Below, one piece after another: positions 22,451 through 35,300 of a stretch of 64,000 nucleotides of DNA (position 1 is the first letter of the stretch; each line of letters opens with the position of its first letter). The translations under genes and the position numbers were made by a program. Origin of the DNA: Mangifera indica (taxonomy: Eukaryota > Streptophyta > Magnoliopsida > Sapindales > Anacardiaceae); the NCBI RefSeq assembly GCF_011075055.1, contig NC_058146.1, positions 5,828,001 to 5,892,000 of the forward strand, read 5' to 3'. The notes beneath the pieces were generated by a model. The model worked only from the letters and a program-made list of their open reading frames with translations, was not told where the DNA came from and searched no databases.

Positions 22451-24946
22451 TGAACCCATAAAGTTGGGTCGAATAAAAAGGATATGCCTAGTGGTTATCC
22501 CAACACAAAAATGCACCAAAGCAGCTCCTAGTGAAAGTTGACAGTGTAGTGCACTTGCCACAAAAAATGAACAGACCAGGAGCTGCCTGATGACCACTCT
22601 TTTCCTCTAAAACTTCAAATCAAGGATTGAGATTCTCCAATATTGTAAAGCGATCAACTTGGATGTTCTCCAGTCCCCACAGTGTGAGGACCATAGGCCA
22701 AAGCTGATAAGTTCTTCCAGCGAATTCTTATGCACAATGAATGATATTCCAAACTTATCTCAAATGATATTTATGGATTCTGGGATTATGCAGAGAAGTG
22801 CCAGAATGTTGAGGGAACTTGAATAGTTAATTTAAAGAAAAATTATCATTCCAAAAGCAACTGTTCTAAGTAGCTACACAAACTCAAGATCAAGTTAAAT
22901 TTATGACTGGAAAAACAAAGTCTGTCTGGATATGGCAAAGTGCACCACTGCGGCCCTCTGTTGATAACTATGGTGAGCAACGCAATGCCTTCGCTCCCAA
23001 AAGTGCAAGTATTAGAAAAGATTCAATCTATGTAAGTTTTTTTCACCAGATATAAATCAGGGGAAAGTACTCCCTCTGAACTTGTTCTTTCAAGTCTATG
23101 CTACAATCAAGAGCCGGACGATACTTTTGCCATGTCTTCTTGATATGGTGGGTTATTTTTTTTGCACAAGGAGAATCGCGGCTGAATTTCTTGATATAAG
23201 ATTTTAATAATTAATCCAACATACCCTTGATGACAATTGGGAGCCCTATGATCCAAGATAATAAAAGATTACTCTCATAATACAAATATTATTTTATTTG
23301 ATTTATCAAAAAATAAAAAATTTTGATAATTTTTATTATCAATAGTAATATAAAAAATAATATGAAGATAATTTAATTACCCACTCCACTTTAGGATATC
23401 AAAATAATTTTAATTTTGTTATAAATTTATTTTTGACAAAAATATTTTAATATAAAGAATATGTTAAAATAATTGTACCAATAATTTTGAGGATATTTAA
23501 GTAAAATAATATGTTAATATTTTTTTTATTACATTTAATCAAACACAATAATTATTTAAATTTACTAATTTCTCAATAATCTTATAGGTAATTTATTTTT
23601 GTGGCAATATTTTTTTGGGTAAAAAAAGATTATCCGAACAAAACACATCCTAAGGGTCATTCTAATACCCCGAAGCACAACAACTCTAAAAGTATGTTTA
23701 GTTTAGATAATATTTTATTACATTCAACTAAATACAAAAATTATTTAAACTTACCAAAATTTTAATAATTTTATAAGTAATCTATCTTTGTGACAATATT
23801 CAATTCCTTATAAAAAAATTATTTGAATGAAAAACACCAAGTCACTCTAATATCCTGAAGCACAACAACTCTAAGAATGTGTTTAATTTGGGTACTCTTT
23901 TATTATTAAAAATGAAAAATTACTATAAAGATATATTATTTAAAATATTATTAAGTATAAATTATTATTATGTTTAATTGGATATAATAAAATAATATTA
24001 AGTTATTATTTTACTTAAATGTCTTTGAATATTATGTTAATTACAAATAAGAGTATTTTTGTCCCTAAAAAAAATTAATAACTTAAGGATAAAATAGTAA
24101 TAAAAGAAAAATTACTTTGATAAATCTTTTAAGACATAAAGTAAAAGTAATAATCATATTACTCTTTATATTACCTATCACATTATTGATAATACAAAAT
24201 TGTCAAAATTTTTTATTACTTGACAAATCAAATAGATAAATATTAATAATAAAAGATAAATTGATACGATAATATTTGAATAATTGAACCCAAAACCCCC
24301 CGAGTGTTTCAAATATTAACAGGATCCTAAATCCTAATGATTATTTAAAAGCTAAATATCTACGTCCCACCCTAACTTGGATAAAATGACTATTCCTTAT
24401 CCTATAAGATTGGAAAATCCATTTTTCCACTAATCTATCAAAGTCTAACGCTAGTTTTAACAGTAAAAAATTATTTTTATCACTATAAAATATATAATAT
24501 AATTAATATCATTGACACCCATGATAATACAAACAGATCACATTTATATTTTTTTTCCTCCCCACCTTTATTTTTTTCTTTCTTCTTGTTTTCTCAGTTA
24601 TTGATCATTAGAAAACACCCAAAGAGGCCCAACAGATCTTAAAACGATAACTTCCAGATCTTAGATGTGAGTTGCAAGTTAGAGAAGAGATAAGGCTATA
24701 AACTCTGTACAGTCGATGCTGACAATGTCTCCAACATTCTTAACAATGAGCTGAGTCGCTACTCGAAAGGATTTGATAGAAGCCCCTGGGGCTGTGCTAT
24801 GAGCCTTCAACGACTAGCAGGCTAAACACAATTCAACCCCCTAGCACAACGAGTCACACCAGAGTTGCATTTCACAACCCAGTATCATGTCTAGTTCGGA
24901 TTATAAATAGGCTTATATAAAAATGCCTATGATTGTTGTTTAGCAA

Positions 24947-24980
<34 letters not shown>

Positions 24981-25019
24981 GCCTACAATTGTTAAGATTT
25001 TAGAGTAATTCCTAAAGCT
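22451..25019. other. Intergenic; low-repeat block then AT-rich repeats
   Basis: 22451-23250 is less AT-rich and appears low-copy but contains no open frame longer than about 60 codons; it could be a non-coding transcript or relic exon. 23640-23900 contains two diverged direct copies of a block with CACAACAACTCTAA and GTTTAGTTT/GTTTAATTT. A (TAA)n run of about 28 bp lies at 24949-24978. No gene is supported. Confidence 0.4.
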
Positions 25020-25027
25020 ACCCGTGA

Positions 25028-25490
25028 GATTAAGGCTAAACTCGAAACTAAGATGACTTAGGTTTAATTCAACTTAAGTCAAGCTTAAATTGAGAAGAAT
25101 AACTCATTTCTAAAACTAAACTAAAATCAAATCGGAGAGTTCAACTCTATCAAATCCACAAGTCATGTAGAGGACTTTAATCGATTTAAACTTAACTTGT
25201 AACTTGGTGTAAATCATATCAAACAATTGTCAAAATAATATTGTTTTGATTATTATTAGATAAAACAAATTCATTTTCTTACTAAGATGCTAACTCAATA
25301 ACAAATTTAAACCATAAATCTGAACCATTAACTCAAGTTGGGCTTTAAATTTCAAACTTAGGAACCGAATCAAATTTGAGTTACTTTTAACTTTGACACG
25401 AAAAACTCGAATCGAACTTAGACTGTCAAATTTTCATTCGAACCAACTTAAACTAAGAAACTCAACTCAATTCATTTCCACGCCTACACA
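25028..25490. mobile_element. Very diverged hAT-type MITE
   Basis: The right end reads as an inverted TAGGCGTGGAAATGAATTGAG, the body has AACTCGAA / TTGAGTT words, and the centre has CAAAATAATATTGTTTTG, a decayed form of the family palindrome. The left end and target duplication could not be fixed. Confidence 0.35.
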
Positions 25491-25564
25491 CATTGGATAA
25501 ACTTGATTACCTAATCCCACGAGGTAATTTTGCCGTAAATTATGATACAAACTCCACCATGTCA

Positions 25565-25700
25565 TCCCACGGGTTTGGCCTAGTGGAATGTGGAAGGAAG
25601 CACATTTAGCGTTGGCAATGTCTCAGGTTTGAGTCTCCCTTTTGACAGGACCTATGGTGGTTGGGGTTAAATTTGAAAAATATTCAAAACAAGGACCTAA
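25565..25700 (+). mobile_element. SINE-like element with A and B boxes
   Basis: TGGCCTAGTGG at 25576-25586 matches a tRNA-type A box and GGTTTGAGTCTCC at 25626-25638 a B box, about 40 bp apart as in tRNA-derived SINEs. The sequence does not fold into an intact tRNA (no matching acceptor stem seen). The 3' end is imprecise. Confidence 0.55.
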
Positions 25701-28084
25701 GCTCACACGAAATATAACAATAATCTATACAAATATAATTACATTAGCCTTCAGTCCGTATAATCATTAATAATTCATGAAATAGATGGTGTGAAGGCAG
25801 CTCTATAACTTTACTTCAGCAATATCTTTACCCATGTATGGGCAAACAATATCAACATATTCAAACTTACAAACATCTTCAACTCAATTTAATAAACTTT
25901 CTGAAGTGATTCTTTCAATTAAACACTTTAATTGAAGTTTACAAAAAAAAAAAAAAAGTTCGAAATAATAATCACAACTCTTATGTCTTATATTAACTAA
26001 CATGCAATGCAAGCAGGTAGGCATTATACCCAATGACCATCAGTAAATAAATCCACTTCACATCTCAAAGCATACATTTGGGAATTATTCCATCTGTGAT
26101 CTTAATTTGAGCCATACTTTTGGACCATCATTCCAACAGAGTACTGCCCATGATTGCAATTTTATGTTTTTACCATGAGTCAAAAATCAAGGATATAATT
26201 CACCATGGTGTTTATAATATCAATTTAAGGCTTAATTTCCAAGCACAAAAACATAATCAGCAAAGGCCAAATTGAGTTTTCAATCAAACACAAAACTTTA
26301 ATGAAATCTAGGAAAAACATACCTCAATAGTTTTCATCAATTCAACTCTCAGTTCAATAACGAAACAAAGGCATTTATATGCACTTCACTGAACAAACTA
26401 TAAATAAAATTACCCCAAGAATAGTTCAAAAAACTGATATTTAAGATTGAATTCACAAAATCAAAGCAATATATGACTTCAATTCAAAACTATTTTTGAA
26501 TTAATCATTATTAAACCCAACATGTGCAAAACAAATATTTTCAAACAATAAAACTCTTCCATCTCAGTTTTAGGAAAAAATCTTAAATGTTTAAAGCCTA
26601 CCTAGCTCAGATCTACTAAAATGGAATCTAATCTCTGAATCCACTTTTTTTCTAACCTCCATAGATGCTTCTCTTTTAACTTGGTTAACCATTAAAGCAA
26701 CAGTGAGAAAACTAATATCTGAGAAACCCAAGCTGATTTTGTAGCTTCTTTTTCTTCCTTTTCTTGGTAGCTGTTTTATCTTTCTCCTTTTTCTTCTTCT
26801 CATTCTTCTTCCACTATCACCTCAAGTCTCTGCCTTTCTTTCATTTAACTTTCTTTTTCACACCTCTTTCAGTGACATTTATACCTCTTAGTTTTCTCTT
26901 TTCAACCATTAAAGCTTACATATATGATAAACCTATCAATATCAATAACTAGTTGGAACCACCAAGAATATGAAAACATGCAATTTAAATCTATCACTAG
27001 AATTGAAAAGTGAAATGGAATTATCTTTCTATTTTTAATTTTCTTTTCTGCCTATATAAGTGGAATACTGAAAGAAATAAGAGTTTCATCAAACCAAAAT
27101 GCTAAAATATGGCAATAAAAACATTGCAGTCTGAGAAATTAAACAATGATAAAGAAAGCTTCATTGAAACTTAACCAAAAGTACCACATTTTGTGCCTAG
27201 AATATATGTATTTGAGCAATGCTTCCATGTTCATTCAAGCACATACATGCAAGACTGACAAAAGATGCATTAGAGTAGAAATTTATGTGAACAGTCCTCC
27301 ATTCTATCTTGCCCCTGCCTCTTTCTACAGCATTTAAAACAAAAACAAAAATATAGGAATTTCAAAATCTTAAGCAGAAAGAATTTGAAGCGTCGATGAA
27401 CAAAACACAAAAGTGATTGAAGCAAACGAAAAGCAGCTTACTTATTAATCATATAAAGAATCTAAATAAATTGCTTCCCAGGAAATAAGCAAGTCAATAA
27501 AACATGACTTAGCTACAAGAATATGTGGAATTAGTGAAAATGGAAATGCTCACATAAATGAGGGTTCAACTAAACTTACAACATACATTTACCATTTCAC
27601 ATACTTCACATGCTAACTAAATTCAATCACCCTTCTTCCGGGCTAGTGATCCCTTCAATCAAACCAAAGCAAAAGAATAATACTTAGTTGAAAAGAGGAG
27701 ACATTTAACAAGTGGAAATTCAATGAAACTACTCCATTTAAAATACCAGTCAAACAAAAAGGGATCAAGGATATGTAAAAACTAGTAGGCAAAAAAAAAA
27801 AAAAAAATTCTATTTAACAATCCCGAGCATACAAAAAGTTGTAGTACCATTCATTTCTAACTAAAAAAATATAAAACCAATCCAAGAAATTATTTTTTTA
27901 AGTCCAATAAAATACCTGATTCAACTACAGGATACTGAAACAAGAGAGCAATAGATGATATTAAACATTCGTAGTTGATAAGATACAATCCAGGAAGTAT
28001 AACATATTCAATAACAAGTTCAGATGATAAAATGAAATCCCAATACACATATTACTAGTAATAACGATAAAATAAAATAAAACC
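25701..28084. other. Intergenic and 3' flank of the membrane-protein gene
   Basis: No gene motif. A CT-rich stretch lies at 26750-26900 and A-rich runs at 25938-25957 and 27790-27807. The part adjoining 28084 is expected to hold the 3' UTR of the minus-strand gene. Short frames (26591-26803, 26764-26952, 27146-27337) show no domain. Confidence 0.4.
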
Positions 28085-28612
28085 TCACGCTGCTTCCTTA
28101 GCTGGAATCTTCTCGTATCCCATCTTAGAGCTAAGATCATCCTCATCAGAATCACTGAATTCTTCAAAGGAATTACGGCGGGTAAATAGGGTCCACATCA
28201 AGTACATAGCAACAGCAGTAAGAGAACCGCATCCAACACCGAAAAGCAAAGCGAAAACAACACTCAAAATATCCTTAGTGCGATCGCGCAGAGAGGAGAA
28301 GTCGTAACCCAAAGGTACAACGCGGCGCCGTGGCCCTTGGATCTGAGGTTCCTCATCTACTGTGGGGAAAACCGAAGGATCGAGAAAGACTAAGGGCCTA
28401 TGTGGAGAATCCTTGAATTGGCGAACATGGGTAAAAACGGTGACGAATCCGGCGGTATTAGAGTTGGGGTTCGGGTTAGGGTTCTGGGGATTGAAGGAAA
28501 GATAGTAAGACGAGATGAATATAGTCTTGCAAGGCCTTGCTGTGGTTGAAATTGCAAGAATTCCTAAGAAAATTGTGAGCCCAAATAGGAAGCATCGAGT
28601 AGATGAAGCCAT
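28085..28612 (-). CDS. Small single-pass membrane protein, plant-specific, unknown function (175 aa)
   Basis: Intronless. The protein begins with a signal peptide (MASSTRCFLFGLTIFLGILA, cleavage likely near Ala25). A lumenal or extracellular part follows with PCKTIFISSYYLSF (28-40), an NPNPNPNSN linker (45-52), RPLVFLDPSVFP (72-83) and a basic GPRRRVVPLGYDF (93-105). A hydrophobic segment at about 114-142 (ILSVVFALLFGVGCGSL...) can span the membrane. The short tail is acidic (FEEFSDSDEDDL, 149-160) and ends KMGYEKIPAKEAA. This is a type I layout. The N-terminal PCKT-FIS-Y block and the C-terminal GYEKIP block look like conserved elements of an unnamed plant family; no function is assigned. 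The start is the only ATG consistent with the signal peptide. Confidence 0.85.
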   Translation of the reverse strand: MASSTRCFLFGLTIFLGILAISTTARPCKTIFISSYYLSFNPQNPNPNPNSNTAGFVTVFTHVRQFKDSPHRPLVFLDPSVFPTVDEEPQIQGPRRRVVPLGYDFSSLRDRTKDILSVVFALLFGVGCGSLTAVAMYLMWTLFTRRNSFEEFSDSDEDDLSSKMGYEKIPAKEAA

Positions 28613-29928
28613 GGAACGAGACAGACACGCCTAACCTAAATCAGAGATTTCGGGGACAATTTGATCCCCCTTTGACGCGAGGGCTATATATATATATACC
28701 GACGGGAAATTAATTAAAATGATCTCCTTTAAATGGGTTTAAACAGTATTAGTTAACATTTCACAATTTTAAAATGTTATTTTATTGTTAATTTAAAAAT
28801 ATTTAATATATATATATATATATAAAATTTTATTATATATTAATATAAAATAGTTAAAATGTCAAAATAATATCCGTTTTACTTTTGAGCTATGAATTAT
28901 AGTTATGAATCATATATAGTTAAGTATGGTCTTTGATAGGATTAAGATACATATGGTAAGAGTTATGAATCATACATTGTTACCGAGGATAAGAGTTCGA
29001 ATAGGATTCAAATCGAATCAAACTCTGATCAAGATTATAACTACTTTTTTTTTATAAAACTATTGCAAAACATTTTAAACTTTTTTTAGTTTCCGGAACC
29101 CTTTGAAAAAATTCTATTAATAATACAACATTTCGAACATTACCATTTATTATTTAAACATATGATCATATGTTATTGACATTTCTATCTATATTATTAC
29201 TAATTTTTTTAATTATAATTAATAAAAATTAAAGTAAATTATTTAATAAAAATTTGAGGATAAAATATTACCTAGCTAGAGAGTTTTTTCTAGTTTTTTT
29301 AACAATTTTTTAAAAAATTAATAGTTTTTAAAAATATATTTAATAATTATCAAATCACATGATAAAATATTAAATATACATCTATTTATATATTTAAAAT
29401 AATAATTAATAAATAATAAAAATTTGTATTTTCTTGACACTCGATTGTTTGGTTTACAACGATCACATATTATTTTAATAATATATATTTTATTAATAAT
29501 ATTTCTTTGTATAATTTATTAATAATAAAAAATTGATAATATTTTATTTTAAATCGTAATATAATAATTAATATTGTACTACTATTTTATATTTATTTAT
29601 TAATATTTTATATTATAATATGATACTTTTAATTAATATATAAAATGACACGAAAAATATTTTTATTTTTATGTTTTAGGATTGAGGCAATCGGTTTAAT
29701 TCATGAAAGAAAAAAAAGAAGAAAAGTTAGTGGACTACGAGGATACAGCAGACAGGAAGACAGACAGATTTGTCCAAACGGATAGAATTAGAGTAGACCT
29801 TCGATGCCGCTCAAAATTTGAAATGCTTTTGACCGTTTTTTAAAAATATTTTCTCGGGGAATGTTTCCGCAGATGTCTCTCTTCAAATCAAACTCATCTC
29901 TCTTTCTCCTTGTTTCTTCATAGCGGCC
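28613..29928. other. Shared upstream region between two divergent genes
   Basis: 1.3 kb between the minus-strand membrane-protein gene and the plus-strand gene at 29929. It is very AT-rich in the middle (28740-29680), with no recognisable element. TATATATATATA at about 28687-28698 lies 75-86 bp upstream of the minus-strand ATG and may serve as its TATA region. Confidence 0.4.
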
Positions 29929-31733
29929 ATGGGTAGCTGTTTCAGCAAGAAGAGAGACTCTTCTTCTCCGTCTTCGGTAGCTGTTTCCACGGTGAAGCCG
30001 GAGCCGGTAGATGCAAACAAGTCTCAGAAGGGAGAACAAGTGATACCGCAACAAGAAACAACCAAGAAGGAAAAAGGAGAAGAAAGGTTAGTGAGGAAGG
30101 AAATATTTGTGATAAAGCATAGAAACAGCCATGAAAAACGCCCTCTTCCTCATCAGAATGAAGGTGTTGATGAGGAGGGGGAAATTGGAAATAACAATAA
30201 CAATGTGGTAGATGCCATTCTCATACAGTGTGGAAGGCTTAGCCGAAGCAACTCCTCTTCTGCCCGAAAGTACTCTGGTTCTAGGAGAAGTTATGATTTT
30301 GATCACACTGAAACTAGCGATGGTGTAGTTGAGAAGAAAAGCAGTGAGGATGAAGATCAAGTGCGGCAGCACAGACAAAGCCATCGCCACCGCTCTTCTT
30401 CTCAAGGAAGGAGGAGGACCCCCAGTAGAGAAAGAGAAAGAGATCAACAACATCAACAGCACCAACGTTCTAGTGGAAAAAGAGTGAGCCGATCGCCTGG
30501 TAGAAGAAATGAAAACGACTCTAGTAATACTACTAGCACTGCAAAGCCTGGAAAAGTGGTTGCAGTTCCTGCTACTGTGAATGTGGTTGAAAGAAGCAAC
30601 AATAATGTTCATGGCAGAGGTGCTGTAGAGCCAATTAAAAGGATCTCTGTTAGGAGAAATGTTGGGTCGCCCCGTTCACAGTCCCCAGCCAGAGCTGGAA
30701 ATCCTAATGTTAATGTCTCCAATGATAGTCAGCAACACCCCTCTCTTACTCGAAATTCTTCAAGGAAAGCTGAGAATTCTCCTTACAAAAGAAACCCTTT
30801 GATTGACATCGACTCCAACAACAACCGACTTCAAATTCTCTCTCAGGTATTGCTTAATCTCTTTCTACTACACTAGATCCAAATGTGAAAGTTCCCTTTA
30901 CCAGATTTCTCTGAATTTGTTCATCAATTTAATCTATGTAGGCTCCAGTGAAGCCAAATGTTGAAATTGCAGCTCAGGTGACTAATCATAAAGCCAGCGG
31001 CACAGACAAGGAAGAGCCTAAAGCTCTGGCACCAACAACAAACAACTTCACTCTACCCCAAACTTTAACAAAGAGTAGATCTTCAAGGCGATCTAGAGAC
31101 CTAGATCTTAATCCGGAAACATTGTTGAATCCTACACCATCATATACAGCATTATTACTGGAAGACATACAAAATTTTCACCAGAATAACGGTACTCCTT
31201 CATTCTCACTTCCACCCTGTGTAGCTAAGGCCTGCTCCATCCTTGAAGCCGTTGCTGACCTCGGTTCCACCACAAGCTCCAGTTTATCTTGTGCATTTTC
31301 TGATAATCCCAGTAATCTTTCTTTTGTTGGAAAGAAATTGACAGAGGGTAAAGACCCTTTTGCAGAATCTGAGGTGCTTGCAAGAGATAATCTTACAGAG
31401 CCAAGCTTTCATAAGTTCCTGACTCTAAGGCGGGGTGGCACATTAGGAAGGGTAGATTTGGGTGAGCAGGAATCATCAGGCAGCAATAGCTATGTGGTTG
31501 GAGGAGTTAAACACAACTGGAATTTTTCTTCCTCTTTATGGGAACCTAATTCAGCTGACTCAACCGGCTGCTGGACCTCAATGAAGGACAACCTCTCCTC
31601 TGAAACCAGAAAGGGGTTCAGCGGTAAAAAGACAGACACTAATTTTCAAAAGGGTGGAATTTGGCGAAACAGAGCTGCAGCCAGTAGAAGTCTCCACACA
31701 GTTTCTATTGTTTCAGCTGCTGCTTCATCGTAA
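29929..31733 (+). CDS. Probably N-myristoylated Ser/Arg-rich plant protein (569 aa, 2 exons)
   Basis: Exons 29929-30846 and 30942-31733, with a 95-bp GT-AG intron between in-phase codons (ILSQ|APVK). The N-terminus MGSCFSKKR fits an N-myristoylation signal (Gly2, Ser6) with a palmitoylatable Cys4 and basic residues, so membrane association is likely. Then come a conserved-looking VDAILIQCGRLSRSNSSS (about 92-109), an RS/RQ/H-rich middle (RRRTPSRERERD, GKRVSRSPGRR, RISVRRNVGSPRSQSPARAG) and a C-terminal half with SRDLDLNPETLL, SYTALLLEDIQNFHQ and CSILEAVADL. No catalytic domain is seen. It resembles a family of large plant Ser/Arg-rich proteins of unknown function. AATAAA lies at 31819. Confidence 0.86.
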
Positions 31734-31818
31734 CTTCTTAAATATTTAGCTGTAGTTTTCAATTGCAGCCATAATTTAACCGTTTGCAAACTTGCAACCG
31801 TGTGTTCTTGTTAATTTC

Positions 31819-31824
31819 AATAAA
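31819..31824 (+). terminator. Likely poly(A) signal AATAAA
   Basis: AATAAA 86 bp after the stop of the gene ending at 31733, in T-rich context. Confidence 0.55.
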
Positions 31825-31829
31825 AGAAA

Positions 31830-32375
31830 ATTTGTTCTTTTCTTCATCAAAGAATCGTAACCCTATTAATTTAAAAGTTAAACTGTTCAACATAGTTTCT
31901 CTCAACAAATAAATACCTTATTTGTAATGATATTTTACATAAATTTTCAATCGTTTTCAATAATTAAAGTTTGGAATGAAATGAAAATAACCATTTTCAA
32001 TTTCTATTAGAGTTGGAATTGACTATAATGATTTAAATAATTAATTTTCCTTATAAATCATTGACATAGAACAATCCAATCCAATGAATATAATTTAGAT
32101 GCCTAAGAATTTGAAGAAATTAGGAAGAATCATGTCACCCATTTTTCAATCCAAATTTCAGCTCTGAAAATTTAGAGCAAATTATTAGTTTATACATTTT
32201 ATTAAAATTGGTTTTGATTTGAAGTCATCTATCTAAATCTACAACAAGAAAACATAAGCTTGTTTGTCTGCAAGTTGAATAAAAACTTGACCTGGAAAAG
32301 AATTATAAATGATAGTGTCACGTTTTGTAGCATAAATCAATCAGAATTTAATATTCTAGTTGCAGAACTTACAGA
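31830..32375. other. Intergenic between convergent genes
   Basis: AT-rich, holding the 3' ends of the plus-strand gene (ending 31733) and the minus-strand transporter (ending 32376). No further feature is seen. Confidence 0.5.
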
Positions 32376-35300
32376 CTATCCTGATGATTCATCTCTTGAT
32401 GCCACATCTTCACCATCAAGCATCTGATATTGCACACTGAGGCTTCCATTTTCGAGAGCTGGTATAGGAGCAGGATCCTTTCCACTGTCATAATACGAGG
32501 CAGTAGCAGTAAGCAAGCAAGGTAAGTCTTTTTTTTGGTATGTAAGCAAGGTAAGTGTTGGTTGTTGCACAACTTGTTATCTATGTTTGCCAGCATATTA
32601 AATAAATATTTTGACCAAATTATAGATTAAGTTTTTATTCGAGGTTTTTTCTAAGTTCAAAATGTAAAATATCACAGGGACTAATAAGATATCCGAATGT
32701 GTTGAATTTGGAGAGAGTTAAGAGGCTCACGTTGTTGAATATATGACAAGTCCAACAGCCACAACAGCAAAAGCAAGAAAGTACAGCCAATCGACCTGCA
32801 ATAAGAGGATAGAGCCTGGTTAAGTGTGCTTTGACAGGTTATCCAATCTAAAGCAAAATGGAGGAAACTTAGTTGTAGTACTAGCATTTCATAAAATCAA
32901 TATGCACTCATACCACTTGCTAATAATTTTACTCCAAAACTAAACCAAATATGAGAACACAATAAAATATTAAAATAATTACGCATTGATAAACCATATT
33001 TATGTGGATTGTATAAAACTATGCATACCTACACCAAAGGAAGTTACTAAGATAACAAATTCATACAAGCTAAATAATCTCATAACATACGGGAACTTTA
33101 TGTGGATATGAGTGCACATTTTAGTGAACTTCAGATTTTTACGCAATTTAATTGTGCCAAAACCATTTTCAAGAGTAATGTTGAATAAATTGTAAATGCA
33201 AGAGGTCTAGACTAAAAGAAATTATGATCAATTCCACTAAAAGGTCTAGATTCAATGTAAACAAATCTACTAGGCATCATTTGATCATAAATCTGAAGAA
33301 ATAAAAGATTTTGTCATGGTGGTTGTTGATAAGTTCTCAAATAGCTCATTTTCTTCTATGTAATAAAAGCTTAGATTTTTTTAATGTGGCTAGCTATTAT
33401 CTTTGGGAGATGATACATGACACTAGTCTTAACTTTAGTTTAACTAATCATCCTCAAATTCCAATAGGTTATCAAGTTGAATTGCCACTTGGAATTCAGA
33501 AACATTTCAGATTTGAATTTTATGTCAAATTGAATATGCTTACAATTGTTCATCTAGTCTAATTGTCAGAAATAATTCTGTTCAAGATGTTCACCATTGA
33601 AGTCCAATTTTGTCCTTTGAACTCAGCTACTCTTTCAACAATTCATCATATTAATTAAAATTTTGAAAAAATGAGCTAAGAGTATCAAGAAGTTAGATGA
33701 GCAAGTTTTAGAAAAAATTTCTCCAGTAAAAGTAGAAGCCAAAAATGTAGCAACAAGCACAAAGGGCAGGTTAATTTTAAAAAAGAAACAAGCCTAATTT
33801 GCCTTGATTGTGAACAATCTTACAATGCTTTTGATTTGGCATAAACACACCTTATGGTGAGATTTTACATAATTTCTTGTAACTATAAGTGCCGAGATCA
33901 TTTTTTTGCTAAAGTTTATATTACTTTTTCAAAATTGTATTCTTCTAGAATAAATCTTCTCCTAACACAAATCCTCTGAGCAAACAAAAATTTACATGGG
34001 AAGTACCCAAAACTAGTGATAAATATTTCTTAAGCTAAGACTTTTTATCTGCCAACAACCAAGCCATGGATCCTAACAGACTGAAATTGATTTATTCTAT
34101 TTAATAACTCATGGCACAATAACAAAGGGAAAACCTGTTGCTGGTAGATAAATATACGAATGACAACTGCCCACATATCAGAAGTTAGCAATGAGAGGTT
34201 GAACATTGCAGCTCCACTCAACTGCATGCACAAAAATCCTTATCAAAGACAGTCGCCAGATATGTTTCTAAAACATAATTTCATATTAAAGATATATTTT
34301 CTCCAATGACAATTTAATTTCATAATCAGTTCTTTATGCAGTGAAATCAGAGTTCATTAAAGTTTTGTTTGAGAAAAAATTGGATCGATTAACATTTGGA
34401 TCAATTAACTTTACCATATACGCAATCAAGAATTCACACACGAGATATATAGCATAAGTGTGAGTGAAAATGTGAACAGACTTGTTATAATTGGAGGCAA
34501 ACAAAACAATAATTTGACTTCTTAAAAAAAAAATACTGGAAACTAACTTCTTCATTCAAATAAAGTCACCACATTGCAAAGTACAACCACCCCTCCTCAA
34601 TTCTCTTGAAAAATAACCCCAAAGGGCTTTCATAAGCCCATACACAACTTGAGGTCAGGGTACACTGAGAGGTATATTAATTCTTAAAAGTTCAGGTAGA
34701 GGTGGTTATGGAAGGATTGCCTTAGCTTTGCTCATTGCCTTCAAATCCTAAAGGGTATAAGTGCTTTAGGCCTAGACTAGAACCAAGCCAGCTCACCTCG
34801 AATTGGTGTTTGGCTCGATTAGAGTTGAATTTAAGTTGGAATTTCAATTTGGCAGCTCGACTCAAGTTTAGCTTGAATCCCCCTCTAGTGACATTATTTA
34901 TCTCGTTGGCGACATTACTCATTTTGCCAACAAAACTATTATCCCGTTGGTGACACTATTATCCCATCAACAACCTCTAACGACATCTCTATCTAGTTCA
35001 AACTAGCTTAAACTCGAACTCAAAATGGCCATTTAGGATTCAAGTCGAAGCCCATGTTTAGTCTTGGCTCGACTCAACTTGTATCTAGCCCTAAGTGCTT
35101 TAGAGAGATATACACATATTCACATATTCAAAAGAACTAGATCCAAGAGGACCTAAACAAAAAAGTGGCAATTTTCATATAACTAAAAGCTTTTCAATAA
35201 ATAACTATCAATGAAAGGAAAATGACCTTCAAAACAAAAGGAGAAAGTGAGTAGAACATGAGGCCTGAGATTGTATAGCCCAGAAGACCCAATATCTGAT

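Noticed and set aside
22523..22590. Possible microRNA-like hairpin (CAGCTCCT ... AGGAGCTG)
   Set aside because: The stem is only about 10 bp with one mismatch and a long loop, too short for a plant microRNA precursor, and the sequence matches no mature microRNA I recognise.
25570..25645. Intact tRNA gene
   Set aside because: A and B boxes are present, but no matching acceptor or anticodon stem could be folded; better explained as a SINE head.
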